From an uncultured Bacilli bacterium (GTDB lineage Bacteria; Bacillota_I; Bacilli_A; RF39; UBA660): 5,118 bases of DNA. Where the stretch lies: assembly GCA_944351345.1 (NCBI GenBank), contig CALVPO010000098.1, positions 1-5,118 of the forward strand, written 5' to 3'. A program made the position numbers and the translations under genes. Positions 1 to 4,807 of this stretch are shown here, piece by piece. The notes beneath the pieces are model-generated. The model had not been told where the DNA came from and made no database searches. It worked only from the letters and a program-made list of their open reading frames with translations. Numbering within the stretch: the stretch's first letter is position 1; each line of letters opens with the position of its first letter.

Positions 1-125
1 TCCTTTCGTTTTTGTAGTGATATATATTGTATCACACTTCGCGAAATTTCGTGTCTATATATCTATACTAACACCAATATAACATGGTCGCTTAAAATGC
101 GACAAAGATATTTATATAATATTTT
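1..125 (-). other. Intergenic region downstream of the ATPase gene, with dyads and a possible edge ribosome site
   Basis: No gene is seen here. On the minus strand the last bases of the window read CGAAAGGA (1-8), a plausible Shine-Dalgarno for a co-oriented gene starting beyond the left edge. Dyads present: GTCGC/GCGAC (87-91 and 99-103) around a 7-nt TTAAAAT loop, GTGATA/TATCAC (17-22 and 30-35), and overlapping palindromes TTCGCGAA (38-45) and CGAAATTTCG (42-51). None is followed by a clear U run on the minus strand, so I do not call a terminator for the ATPase gene. A weak minus-strand promoter match (TTGTCG, 18 bp, TATATT) overlaps the first dyad and could drive the next gene. Confidence 0.4.
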
Positions 126-1868
126 TTATACTCCTGTTTGATAGTTATTTTTCTTTAATATTATTTTTCTTAAGAAATCTATTGGTATTACTGTTATAGA
201 TATTAATAACATTATTATAAATTCTTTTATGTTAAGTCCACTCGTTCTAAAGATAGTTCCCCCATAATATATCATTATTATTTGAGTTATAACTATAAAT
301 AGAGTTATTATTAGAAAGACTTTATTTTTAGTTATATTTCCTAGTATATTCAACCTATCTGTTCTAGCATTAAAGCTATTAAAGATACTCATAAAGATAA
401 ATAGTCCAAAGAAGGCTGTCATCAAATATTTATTATCAGATGTATTTCTAAATAAATTGCTTATAATAGGGCTTTTTAAAAAAATTATACATAATATAGA
501 GCTGTATAGTCCTGTTATTAATATTTCATTTAACATATATTTATTTATTATTTCTTCATTCCTTTTCTTTGGAGGTTCTTCCATATATTCTTTTAACGGT
601 GGCTCATATGAGAAAGCTAAGCCTGCTAGTGTATCCATTACCATATTTATCCAGAGCATTTGTATTACTGTTATAGGAGATGGTATGCCTATAAAGGGAG
701 ATATTATACTTACACTTACGGCACAGAAGTTTACTGTTAATTGGAAAATTATAAATTTTCTAATACTTTTAAAAATAGTTCTTCCATATAGAATAGATTT
801 TTCTATAGATAATATATTGTCATCTTCTATTACTATATCAGAAGCTTCTTTGGCTACTTCTGTTCCACTGCCCATTGCAAAACCTATGTCAGCTTTTTTT
901 AAGGCTATGGCATCATTTACGCCATCGCCTGTCATACCTACTACTAAGTTTAATTCTTTAGCTATTTTTACTAATCTACTTTTATCATTTGGCATAGCCC
1001 TAGCTACTACTTTTAAGTTAGGTAATATTTCCTTTATTTTATCATCAGACATTTTGTTTAATTCTTCACTGGTTAAAACTAATTCATTAGAGTTAGATAA
1101 TATTCCTACTTCTTTAGCTATATTTATGGCAGTATTTTTATTATCTCCAGTAATCATTACTATGTCTATGCCAGCATTTTTTATTAATTTTACTCCTTCT
1201 ATACTTTCTTTTCTTATATCATCTTTAATAAGGAGGAAACCTAATAATATTAAGTTATTTATGTTTTTATTTGTTTCATTATTATAAGCTACACATATTA
1301 CTCTTATTCCTTTTTTAGTTATGTCATCTATTTTTTTCTCTAATATTTCTTTATGGAGAATTAATCGTTTATGGCCATTTTCATCTATATATCTATCACA
1401 TTTTGGTAATATTATTTCAGTTGCCCCTTTTACAAATTTATATTTTATTTTATTATCTTCGATAATGCTTAGAGAGTATTTATTTTTACTGTTAAATCTT
1501 ATTTTATCTAGTTCTTTTATTGATTTCGTCTTCTTTGTGTTTACGAATTCTAATATAGCTTTATCAGTGATATTTCCTCCTATTATTTTATTTTCTTCTA
1601 TATCAATAGTACTTTCATTATTATATACTAAATTTTTAGTTATTAAATTTTTGGTAGATATATTTAGATTATTAATATTATTATATTCTTTTTGGTTTCC
1701 TAACATTAAACCTATTACTTCTAATTTTCCTTTTGTTATTGTCCCAGTTTTATCTGTAAATAATATATTAAGACTACCTGCTGTTTCTATTCCTACTAGT
1801 TTTCTTACTAAGACATTATTTTTTAGCATTCTACGCATATTTGATGATAATACTAATGTTACCATCAT
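126..1868 (-). CDS. Calcium-translocating P-type ATPase (PMCA-like), 3' part of a gene split by a mobile element
   Basis: This is the C-terminal part of a P2-type cation ATPase, a membrane pump that uses ATP to export calcium. The 580 residues hold the end of TM4 (MMVTLVLSS at 1-10), the phosphorylation motif DKTGT (39-43, Asp39), the nucleotide-site KGA (147-149), TGD (240-242) and GDGVND (314-319). Six hydrophobic segments (about 372-570) form TM5-TM10. The TM6 motif NMVMDTLAGLAFSYEPP (from 408) resembles PMCA-type IIB pumps more than SERCA. The homology begins upstream of the first Met: codons for E-G-L-P sit at 1869-1880 and are preceded in frame by TGA from the element. The Met at 1868 is therefore internal to the ancestral protein, not a true start, and I see no ribosome site for it. 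The other half is at 4803-5118. As it stands this half cannot make a working pump, because the A domain and TM1-TM3 are absent. I see no frameshift in it. Confidence 0.93.
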   Translation of the reverse strand: MMVTLVLSSNMRRMLKNNVLVRKLVGIETAGSLNILFTDKTGTITKGKLEVIGLMLGNQKEYNNINNLNISTKNLITKNLVYNNESTIDIEENKIIGGNITDKAILEFVNTKKTKSIKELDKIRFNSKNKYSLSIIEDNKIKYKFVKGATEIILPKCDRYIDENGHKRLILHKEILEKKIDDITKKGIRVICVAYNNETNKNINNLILLGFLLIKDDIRKESIEGVKLIKNAGIDIVMITGDNKNTAINIAKEVGILSNSNELVLTSEELNKMSDDKIKEILPNLKVVARAMPNDKSRLVKIAKELNLVVGMTGDGVNDAIALKKADIGFAMGSGTEVAKEASDIVIEDDNILSIEKSILYGRTIFKSIRKFIIFQLTVNFCAVSVSIISPFIGIPSPITVIQMLWINMVMDTLAGLAFSYEPPLKEYMEEPPKKRNEEIINKYMLNEILITGLYSSILCIIFLKSPIISNLFRNTSDNKYLMTAFFGLFIFMSIFNSFNARTDRLNILGNITKNKVFLIITLFIVITQIIMIYYGGTIFRTSGLNIKEFIIMLLISITVIPIDFLRKIILKKNNYQTGV

Positions 1869-1875
1869 TGGTAGA

Positions 1876-1902
1876 CCTTCTCATTGCTATTCTTAAGGAT
1901 AA
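1876..1902 (-). repeat. Left attachment half-site (ATPase 3' half joined to element left arm)
   Basis: On plus, ATPase DNA ends in CCT (1876-1878), followed by the core TC (1879-1880), then the element arm, which includes TAAGGATAA (1894-1902). Exactly 13 nt separate the core from this 9-mer. The right end carries its inverse TTATCCTTA (4781-4789), also 13 nt from its core. The match in spacing fixes the core as TC (GA on the coding strand) independently of the ATPase reading frame. Core GA is non-palindromic, as serine integrases need for directional joining. The assignment is by sequence logic only. Confidence 0.8.
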
Positions 1903-1910
1903 CGAATGGG

Positions 1911-1940
1911 CTAAAAATTATTCAACTCTTTAAAGTTGAA
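1911..1940 (-). terminator. Possible weak terminator overlapping the last codons of the recombinase
   Basis: On the minus strand TTCAACT (1940-1934) and AGTTGAA (1927-1921) can pair around a 6-nt loop, followed by ATAATTTTT just before the TAG stop at 1911. The stem is AT-rich and lies inside the coding sequence for the final residues, so it would end transcription at or before the stop codon. It is either a compact weak terminator or chance in AT-rich DNA. Confidence 0.3.
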
Positions 1941-3500
1941 ATATATATCTAACTGTTTATCTTTATGAACCTCTATTTTATCAATGAGTCTTAACATCAT
2001 TTCTCTATTAGGAATGCTCATATTAATAAACTCTTCTAAAAGGTTTTTATAGTCTATTTCAAGTTTACTATTTTCTAATACATTATCTAATTTTTCTTTA
2101 AGCTCTTTTATTTCTAACTCTAATTCTTTTGCTTCCGTAGAAACCCTTTTAAAAACTCTTTGATACATATCTTCGCTTATCTTACCTTCTATTTTATCTA
2201 AATATATATTATCCAAATTTGAATTTTTTAAGTTTAATTTTTCTTCTTTTTTAGAAAGTTCAAACTTTATTTTTTCAATAGGACTTTCGAATTTAACTTT
2301 ATTTATTTGATTTAAAAGTTCTTGTTTATTTATATATTCTTTTGCAATTTTTTTTATAGTGGCTATTACTGTCTCTTCCAAAGCATCATAGTTAAATCCA
2401 TGTGATGTACAGACTTTATGTTTAGAATGTAATCGGTAATAATTACATACAATATAAGTTCTACCATCACTTTTTCTTGGATTACAAATACCAATTCTAT
2501 GTCCACATTCATAGCAATATAAAAGTCCATCTAAAAGTCTATATATTTTTTTCTCATTACGTATTGTATTTTTAGGCAACATTTTTTGAACTAATTCAAA
2601 TTCTTCTTTGCTAACCAAAGGTTCATGAGTATTTTCTACTATAATCCAATCTTCTTTTTTATTATATACAACTTTTTTTACTTTATAATTTACTTTTTGT
2701 CTTCTATTTTGTACCATATCGCCAGTATATAATTGATTAGTTAAAATACCTTTAACTGTTTTCGTGTTCCAATATCCTTTTTTGGAATCAATAGCTTGAA
2801 TACGATTATTTACTTTTCCTTTTATCATTGCTCTTGTTGGTATCTTTTCATTAGTAAGAATCTCTTTTATTTGATAGGGTGTTTTTAAACTAAGTGCTAG
2901 TCTAAATATATATTTTACTATATAGTCCTCTTCAGGATCAGGAACTAAATGATTTTTATCATCAGGATCTACCATATATCCTAGTGGCGGGCATCCTCCT
3001 ACCCATAATCCTTGTTTCTGTTTTGTTCTTAATGATACCCTAATTTTTTTAGATATATCTTTTGCATACATATCATTAAAAACTGCTTTAAATGGTGCTA
3101 TATCATTACCTGATGAGTCAAGAAAAGTATCAACACCATCAGTAACAGCTACATACCTAACCTTTTTTGCAGGAAAGTATTTTTCAATAAATTCTCCTGT
3201 ACCAATATAATCTCTACCAAGTCTAGACATATCTTTAGTAACTACCATATTAATTTTTCCCGAATCAATGTCTTTTAACATTCTTTGAAATCCAGGGCGA
3301 TTAAAATTAGTTCCACTAAACCCATCATCAATATAAACACCTTGTATTTCAAATCCCTGTTCAGCAGTCCAACTCTTCAAAAATTCTCTTTGATTAGTTA
3401 TACTTTCGCTTTCGCCTAATTTTTCATCTTCTTTAGACAAACGAATATAGATAGCGACTTTGTAATTGACATTACTTATTTTTGTTATAACAGATTCCAT
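1911..3500 (-). CDS. Large serine recombinase / integrase of the element
   Basis: This 529-residue large serine recombinase (TnpX/TndX-like site-specific recombinase family) would cut and rejoin attP, attB and the hybrid sites through a covalent serine-DNA link. The catalytic domain (about 13-160) has YIRLSKED with nucleophile Ser22 and Arg20, DDGFSGTNFNRPGF (58-71) and the active-site arginine motif SRLGRD (92-97). A Recombinase DNA-binding domain follows (about 170-300). A zinc ribbon follows with cysteine pairs C329/C332 and C352/C364, plus an extra C339. A lysine/glutamate-rich coiled coil (about 405-475) and a C-terminal tail complete the usual order. Length is normal for integrases and shorter than TnpX. 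The start is supported by GGGAGG at 3505-3510, only 4 nt from the ATG. No frameshift or lost motif is seen, so it looks functional. It lies at the left end of the element, next to its own attachment arm, downstream of a small ORF (3532-3672). Confidence 0.95.
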   Translation of the reverse strand: MESVITKISNVNYKVAIYIRLSKEDEKLGESESITNQREFLKSWTAEQGFEIQGVYIDDGFSGTNFNRPGFQRMLKDIDSGKINMVVTKDMSRLGRDYIGTGEFIEKYFPAKKVRYVAVTDGVDTFLDSSGNDIAPFKAVFNDMYAKDISKKIRVSLRTKQKQGLWVGGCPPLGYMVDPDDKNHLVPDPEEDYIVKYIFRLALSLKTPYQIKEILTNEKIPTRAMIKGKVNNRIQAIDSKKGYWNTKTVKGILTNQLYTGDMVQNRRQKVNYKVKKVVYNKKEDWIIVENTHEPLVSKEEFELVQKMLPKNTIRNEKKIYRLLDGLLYCYECGHRIGICNPRKSDGRTYIVCNYYRLHSKHKVCTSHGFNYDALEETVIATIKKIAKEYINKQELLNQINKVKFESPIEKIKFELSKKEEKLNLKNSNLDNIYLDKIEGKISEDMYQRVFKRVSTEAKELELEIKELKEKLDNVLENSKLEIDYKNLLEEFINMSIPNREMMLRLIDKIEVHKDKQLDIYFNFKELNNF

Positions 3501-3525
3501 TATACCTCCCTTTTGTTATAACAAA
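3480..3525. promoter_or_regulatory. Pair of TGTTATAACA palindromes flanking the recombinase ribosome site and start codon
   Basis: TTTTGTTATAACA occurs at 3480-3492 (inside the first codons of the recombinase) and again at 3511-3523 (just upstream of its ribosome site). The core TGTTATAACA is a perfect palindrome, and the upstream copy extends to the 14-bp palindrome TTTGTTATAACAAA (3512-3525). The copies are 31 bp apart, close to three helical turns, so two dimers would sit on the same face of the DNA and cover the start region. This looks like an operator for a repressor, or a recombinase or accessory-factor site. The repeat is seen; the function is inferred. Confidence 0.5.
3505..3510 (-). 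promoter_or_regulatory. Ribosome binding site of the recombinase
   Basis: GGGAGG on the minus strand lies 4 nt (TATA) before the ATG at 3500. It fixes the start codon even though the spacing is shorter than usual. It sits between the two TGTTATAACA palindromes, so a protein bound there could also affect access to this region. Confidence 0.7.
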
Positions 3526-3532
3526 CTATCAT
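3516..3532. repeat. Recombinase-leader copy of the 17-bp repeat
   Basis: TTATAACAAACTATCAT is the partner of 4750-4766, in inverted orientation. It overlaps the upstream TGTTATAACA palindrome and lies just downstream of the candidate -10, so a protein bound here would act on recombinase expression. Confidence 0.6.
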
Positions 3533-3672
3533 TAGTATGATAACTCTTTACAAGAATCATTACAAGTCGCTATTAATTTTTCTTTAATAAAAATTATAAA
3601 CAATTCATTCATTATACTTTGAAAAGAATTATTTTTACTTTCATAATAAACATTAACCTTAAATTCATTCAT
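3532..3672 (-). CDS. Small protein (46 aa) preceding the recombinase; unknown function
   Basis: An uninterrupted reading frame starts MNEFKVNVYYESKNNSF and ends CKELSY, with TAA at 3532-3534. It has a good Shine-Dalgarno AGAGGTG at 3681-3687, 8 nt before its ATG, which is the main reason to believe it. The stop lies 31 nt before the recombinase start, so the two genes probably form an operon. The sequence has a strand-like, charged N-terminal part, a hydrophobic stretch (LFIIFI, 24-29) and two cysteines (37 and 41). I do not recognise a domain. Its position directly before a serine recombinase makes a recombination directionality factor or a recombinase regulator a fair guess and nothing more. 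A second in-frame ATG at 3612 repeats the MNE start but has no ribosome site. Confidence 0.55.
   Translation of the reverse strand: MNEFKVNVYYESKNNSFQSIMNELFIIFIKEKLIATCNDSCKELSY
3537..3565 (-). promoter_or_regulatory. Candidate promoter of the recombinase gene
   Basis: On the minus strand TTGTAA (3565-3560, 4 of 6 to the -35 consensus) is followed after exactly 17 bp by TATCAT (3542-3537, 5 of 6 to the -10). Transcription would start near 3530, giving a leader of about 30 nt with the upstream palindrome just after the start point. It lies inside the 3' end of the small ORF, so the recombinase may be transcribed both from here and by read-through from upstream. A second weaker match uses TTGTAA at 3553-3548. 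Confidence 0.4.
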
Positions 3673-3822
3673 CCTATTTTCACCTCTGAAAAAAGATATG
3701 CATGGTAAAAAACATTTATTATTAAATAATCAAAACTTGCAATATTTCGACCTGTTATTTTTATTTAAAATCCTTCTAAAAAAAATCATCCCATAATTTA
3801 ACATCAAAAAAAGTTAATGAAA
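3673..3822. other. AT-rich leader between the terminator and the small ORF
   Basis: No other gene is seen here. On the minus strand it supplies the untranslated leader and ribosome site of the small ORF. A TTGCAA hexamer (about 3736-3741) could act as a -35, but no good -10 lies at proper spacing, so I do not call a promoter. Confidence 0.4.
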
Positions 3823-3848
3823 AACAACATATTGAATATGCTGTTTAT
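3818..3848. terminator. Bidirectional intrinsic terminator after the NUDIX gene
   Basis: AACAACATAT (3823-3832) and ATATGCTGTT (3836-3845) form a 10-bp stem (one G-U pair on the minus-strand RNA) around a 3-nt loop. It is followed on the minus strand by TTTTTC, and on plus by TATTTTTTATC. The stem begins at the last base of the NUDIX stop codon. It would separate the HAD/NUDIX transcript from the recombinase operon. Confidence 0.65.
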
Positions 3849-4336
3849 TTTTTATCTAAATATTCTAGACAATATTGAAAAAATTCGATATGAGGTGGTA
3901 AGAAATCACCTTCATCAATAAGTTTATTTATTTCTTCGATAGTAGCCCATTTAACTTTTTCTACCTCCTCAGGCTGAACTGTAATATCTTTTATGTCGAT
4001 ATTAGATTTCAAGTAATAAATATCCACAAAGTCGTCATCTGTTTTAATTGTTTTAAATAATTTTAATTCATCTTGTCTAATAGTTATACCTAATTCTTCT
4101 TTTATCTCTGTAACAATGCCTTGTAAACTGCTTTCTCCCGCTTTTGGATGACCACCTGTTGTAGACCACATATGGTATTTTTCTGGTACTGTTTTTTGTA
4201 TTAAAAACTCTCCTTTAGAATTTTGCATCCATGCAACAACAGTTATATAATATCTGCCAGTAGGTATAGGTTGTCCCTTTTCAATAATTTCACCAGTCTT
4301 TTTTTTGTTTTCATCATATAAATCTCTTTTTTCCAT
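3845..4336 (-). CDS. NUDIX hydrolase (cargo gene)
   Basis: This 163-residue NUDIX-fold protein is of the type that starts RDLYDENKKKTGE and has ...WMQNSKGEFLIQKT...MWSTTGGHPKAGE.... Such enzymes hydrolyse nucleoside diphosphates linked to another moiety; the substrate cannot be told here. The Nudix box spans Gly62 to Ile84 with Gly62, Glu68, Glu77, Glu80, Glu81 and Gly83 in place. The usual Arg before the first Glu is Thr76, which departs from the GX5EX7REUXEEXGU consensus although the metal-binding glutamates are kept. Length is normal, and the ribosome site GGGAG (4342-4346) lies 5 nt before the ATG. It overlaps the end of the HAD remnant by 23 nt, a sign of an old coupled operon. It is probably an accessory gene carried by the element. 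It has no signal peptide or membrane segment, so it should be cytoplasmic. Confidence 0.88.
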   Translation of the reverse strand: MEKRDLYDENKKKTGEIIEKGQPIPTGRYYITVVAWMQNSKGEFLIQKTVPEKYHMWSTTGGHPKAGESSLQGIVTEIKEELGITIRQDELKLFKTIKTDDDFVDIYYLKSNIDIKDITVQPEEVEKVKWATIEEINKLIDEGDFLPPHIEFFQYCLEYLDKK

Positions 4337-4660
4337 TTTTTCTCCCTTTCAAATTATAACATAATTTTAACAAATCAGAAAAGCTATTTATTTTATAGTC
4401 AAATTCATTCGATTTTCCAAATCCATAATTTACATATATAAAAGGTATTCCACAATTATGAGAAGCAATAAAATCCAATATTGTTCAAAACAAATTTTTA
4501 AATTTTTTTCTAAAATCACTTGGAGTTTTAAAAATTCCAAAAAATCAATATAATGACTAGGTAAAGATAATACAAAAGTATCATTTAATGCTCTTAAGGT
4601 ATTGAATAAAGTTACTCGAAGCTCATTTACCTCATATGTTTTCTCATTCATAAATAACAT
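4314..4660 (-). pseudogene. Decayed HAD-family phosphatase, C-terminal remnant
   Basis: In the frame from 4484 to the TGA at 4314-4316 the minus strand reads DFIASHNCGIPFIYVNYGFG and continues to INSFSDLLKL. This is the typical C-terminal end of phosphoglycolate-phosphatase-like HAD hydrolases (family pattern D-x-x-x-A-x-x-x-G-I-x-x-I-x-V-x-Y-G-F-G). An in-frame TGA (4485-4487) stops this frame just where the GDxxxD metal motif should be. In another frame, from the ATG at 4660 (AAGGA four nt upstream), the sequence YEVNELRVTL...NDTFVLSLPSHY...LEFLKL loosely resembles the middle of the same family. The N-terminal DxDGT nucleophile motif is missing. The 77-residue open frame here is therefore best read as a frameshifted relic and not a functional gene. 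HAD and NUDIX genes were probably an operon before decay. I am fairly sure of the C-terminal match and less sure of the upstream part. Confidence 0.6.
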
Positions 4661-4678
4661 CAAATCCTTTCGTTTGTG

Positions 4679-4707
4679 ATTTTAACTCTTATAAAGAAAT
4701 ATTGCAA
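4679..4707 (-). promoter_or_regulatory. Candidate promoter of the HAD-remnant/NUDIX transcript
   Basis: On the minus strand TTGCAA (4707-4702, 4 of 6) lies exactly 17 bp before TAAAAT (4684-4679, 5 of 6). Transcription would start near 4672, just before AAAGGA and the remnant's ATG at 4660. It would supply the NUDIX gene with a transcript of its own, ending at the hairpin at 3818-3848. Confidence 0.45.
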
Positions 4708-4731
4708 GATATAAAAATACAAAATAAAAGC

Positions 4732-4746
4732 CATCATTTAATGATG
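4732..4746. repeat. Palindrome CATCATT-T-AATGATG near the right end
   Basis: It is a perfect 7-bp dyad around a single base. Its centre is too tight for an RNA hairpin, so a protein-binding site is more likely. It lies 3 bp from the 17-bp sequence shared with the recombinase leader (4750-4766). Confidence 0.4.
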
Positions 4747-4749
4747 ACT

Positions 4750-4766
4750 ATGATAGTTTGTTATAA
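4750..4766. repeat. Inverted copy of recombinase-leader sequence, 17 bp, near the right end
   Basis: ATGATAGTTTGTTATAA at 4750-4766 is the exact reverse complement of plus 3516-3532, in the leader just upstream of the recombinase ribosome site. With one gap the match extends through the flanking ACT to 20 of 21. The copy lies about 36 bp inside the right core site. It may be a shared binding site of a regulator or accessory factor. Confidence 0.6.
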
Positions 4767-4780
4767 TTATATATTTCTTA

Positions 4781-4807
4781 TTATCCTTATTGGTAACAAC
4801 CATCTGG
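4781..4807 (-). repeat. Right attachment half-site (element right arm joined to ATPase 5' half)
   Basis: The element arm contains TTATCCTTA (4781-4789), then 13 nt, then core TC (4803-4804), then ATPase DNA TGGTAC. Combined with the left arm, the reconstituted attP is an imperfect dyad with 11 of 18 positions symmetric next to the core, and the symmetry continues outward through the 9-bp arms. The reconstituted attB is CCA-GA-AGG on the coding strand, within GTA CCA GAA GGT CTA, and has weaker dyad symmetry (GT..ACC on the left against GGT..AC on the right). Confidence 0.8.

Larger units (their letters stand above)
1881..4804 (-). mobile_element. Small (2,924-bp) serine-recombinase integrative element inserted in the calcium ATPase gene
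   Basis: The ends are defined by where ATPase homology breaks off on each side, with an AGA trinucleotide (minus strand) shared at both junctions. Removing one copy restores an uninterrupted ATPase frame across PEGLP. Contents in transcription order are a HAD remnant, a NUDIX hydrolase, a small ORF and a large serine recombinase whose stop lies about 30 bp from the left end. I see no conjugation, mobilization, replication or capsid genes, so the element is a minimal integrative unit, or the shrunken remnant of a larger island or prophage, that could move only with outside help. The absence of a long target duplication and the dinucleotide-centred symmetry of the ends match large serine recombinase chemistry rather than DDE transposition. 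Whether it still excises cannot be told from sequence. Confidence 0.88.

Noticed and set aside
38..51. Overlapping palindromes TTCGCGAA and CGAAATTTCG as a terminator
   Set aside because: The alternatives exclude each other and no U run follows on the minus strand.
457..1287. Long plus-strand open frame (276 codons)
   Set aside because: It is antisense to the clearly conserved ATPase N and P domains; its hydrophobic, Ser/Ile-rich product is what AT-rich antisense frames give.
1321..1896. Plus-strand open frame (191 codons)
   Set aside because: It is antisense to the ATPase DKTGT region and crosses the left junction of the element; it has no recognisable domain.
3602..3672. AATTCATTCAT repeated exactly 60 bp apart
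   Set aside because: Both copies encode MNE(F/L) in the small ORF; a short AT-rich match with a third partial copy near 4401, likely chance.
4430..4663. Minus-strand 77-residue frame as an intact gene
   Set aside because: It starts at TTG one base from the ribosome site, and its C-terminal part is out of frame with a clear HAD ending; it is better read as part of a decayed HAD gene.
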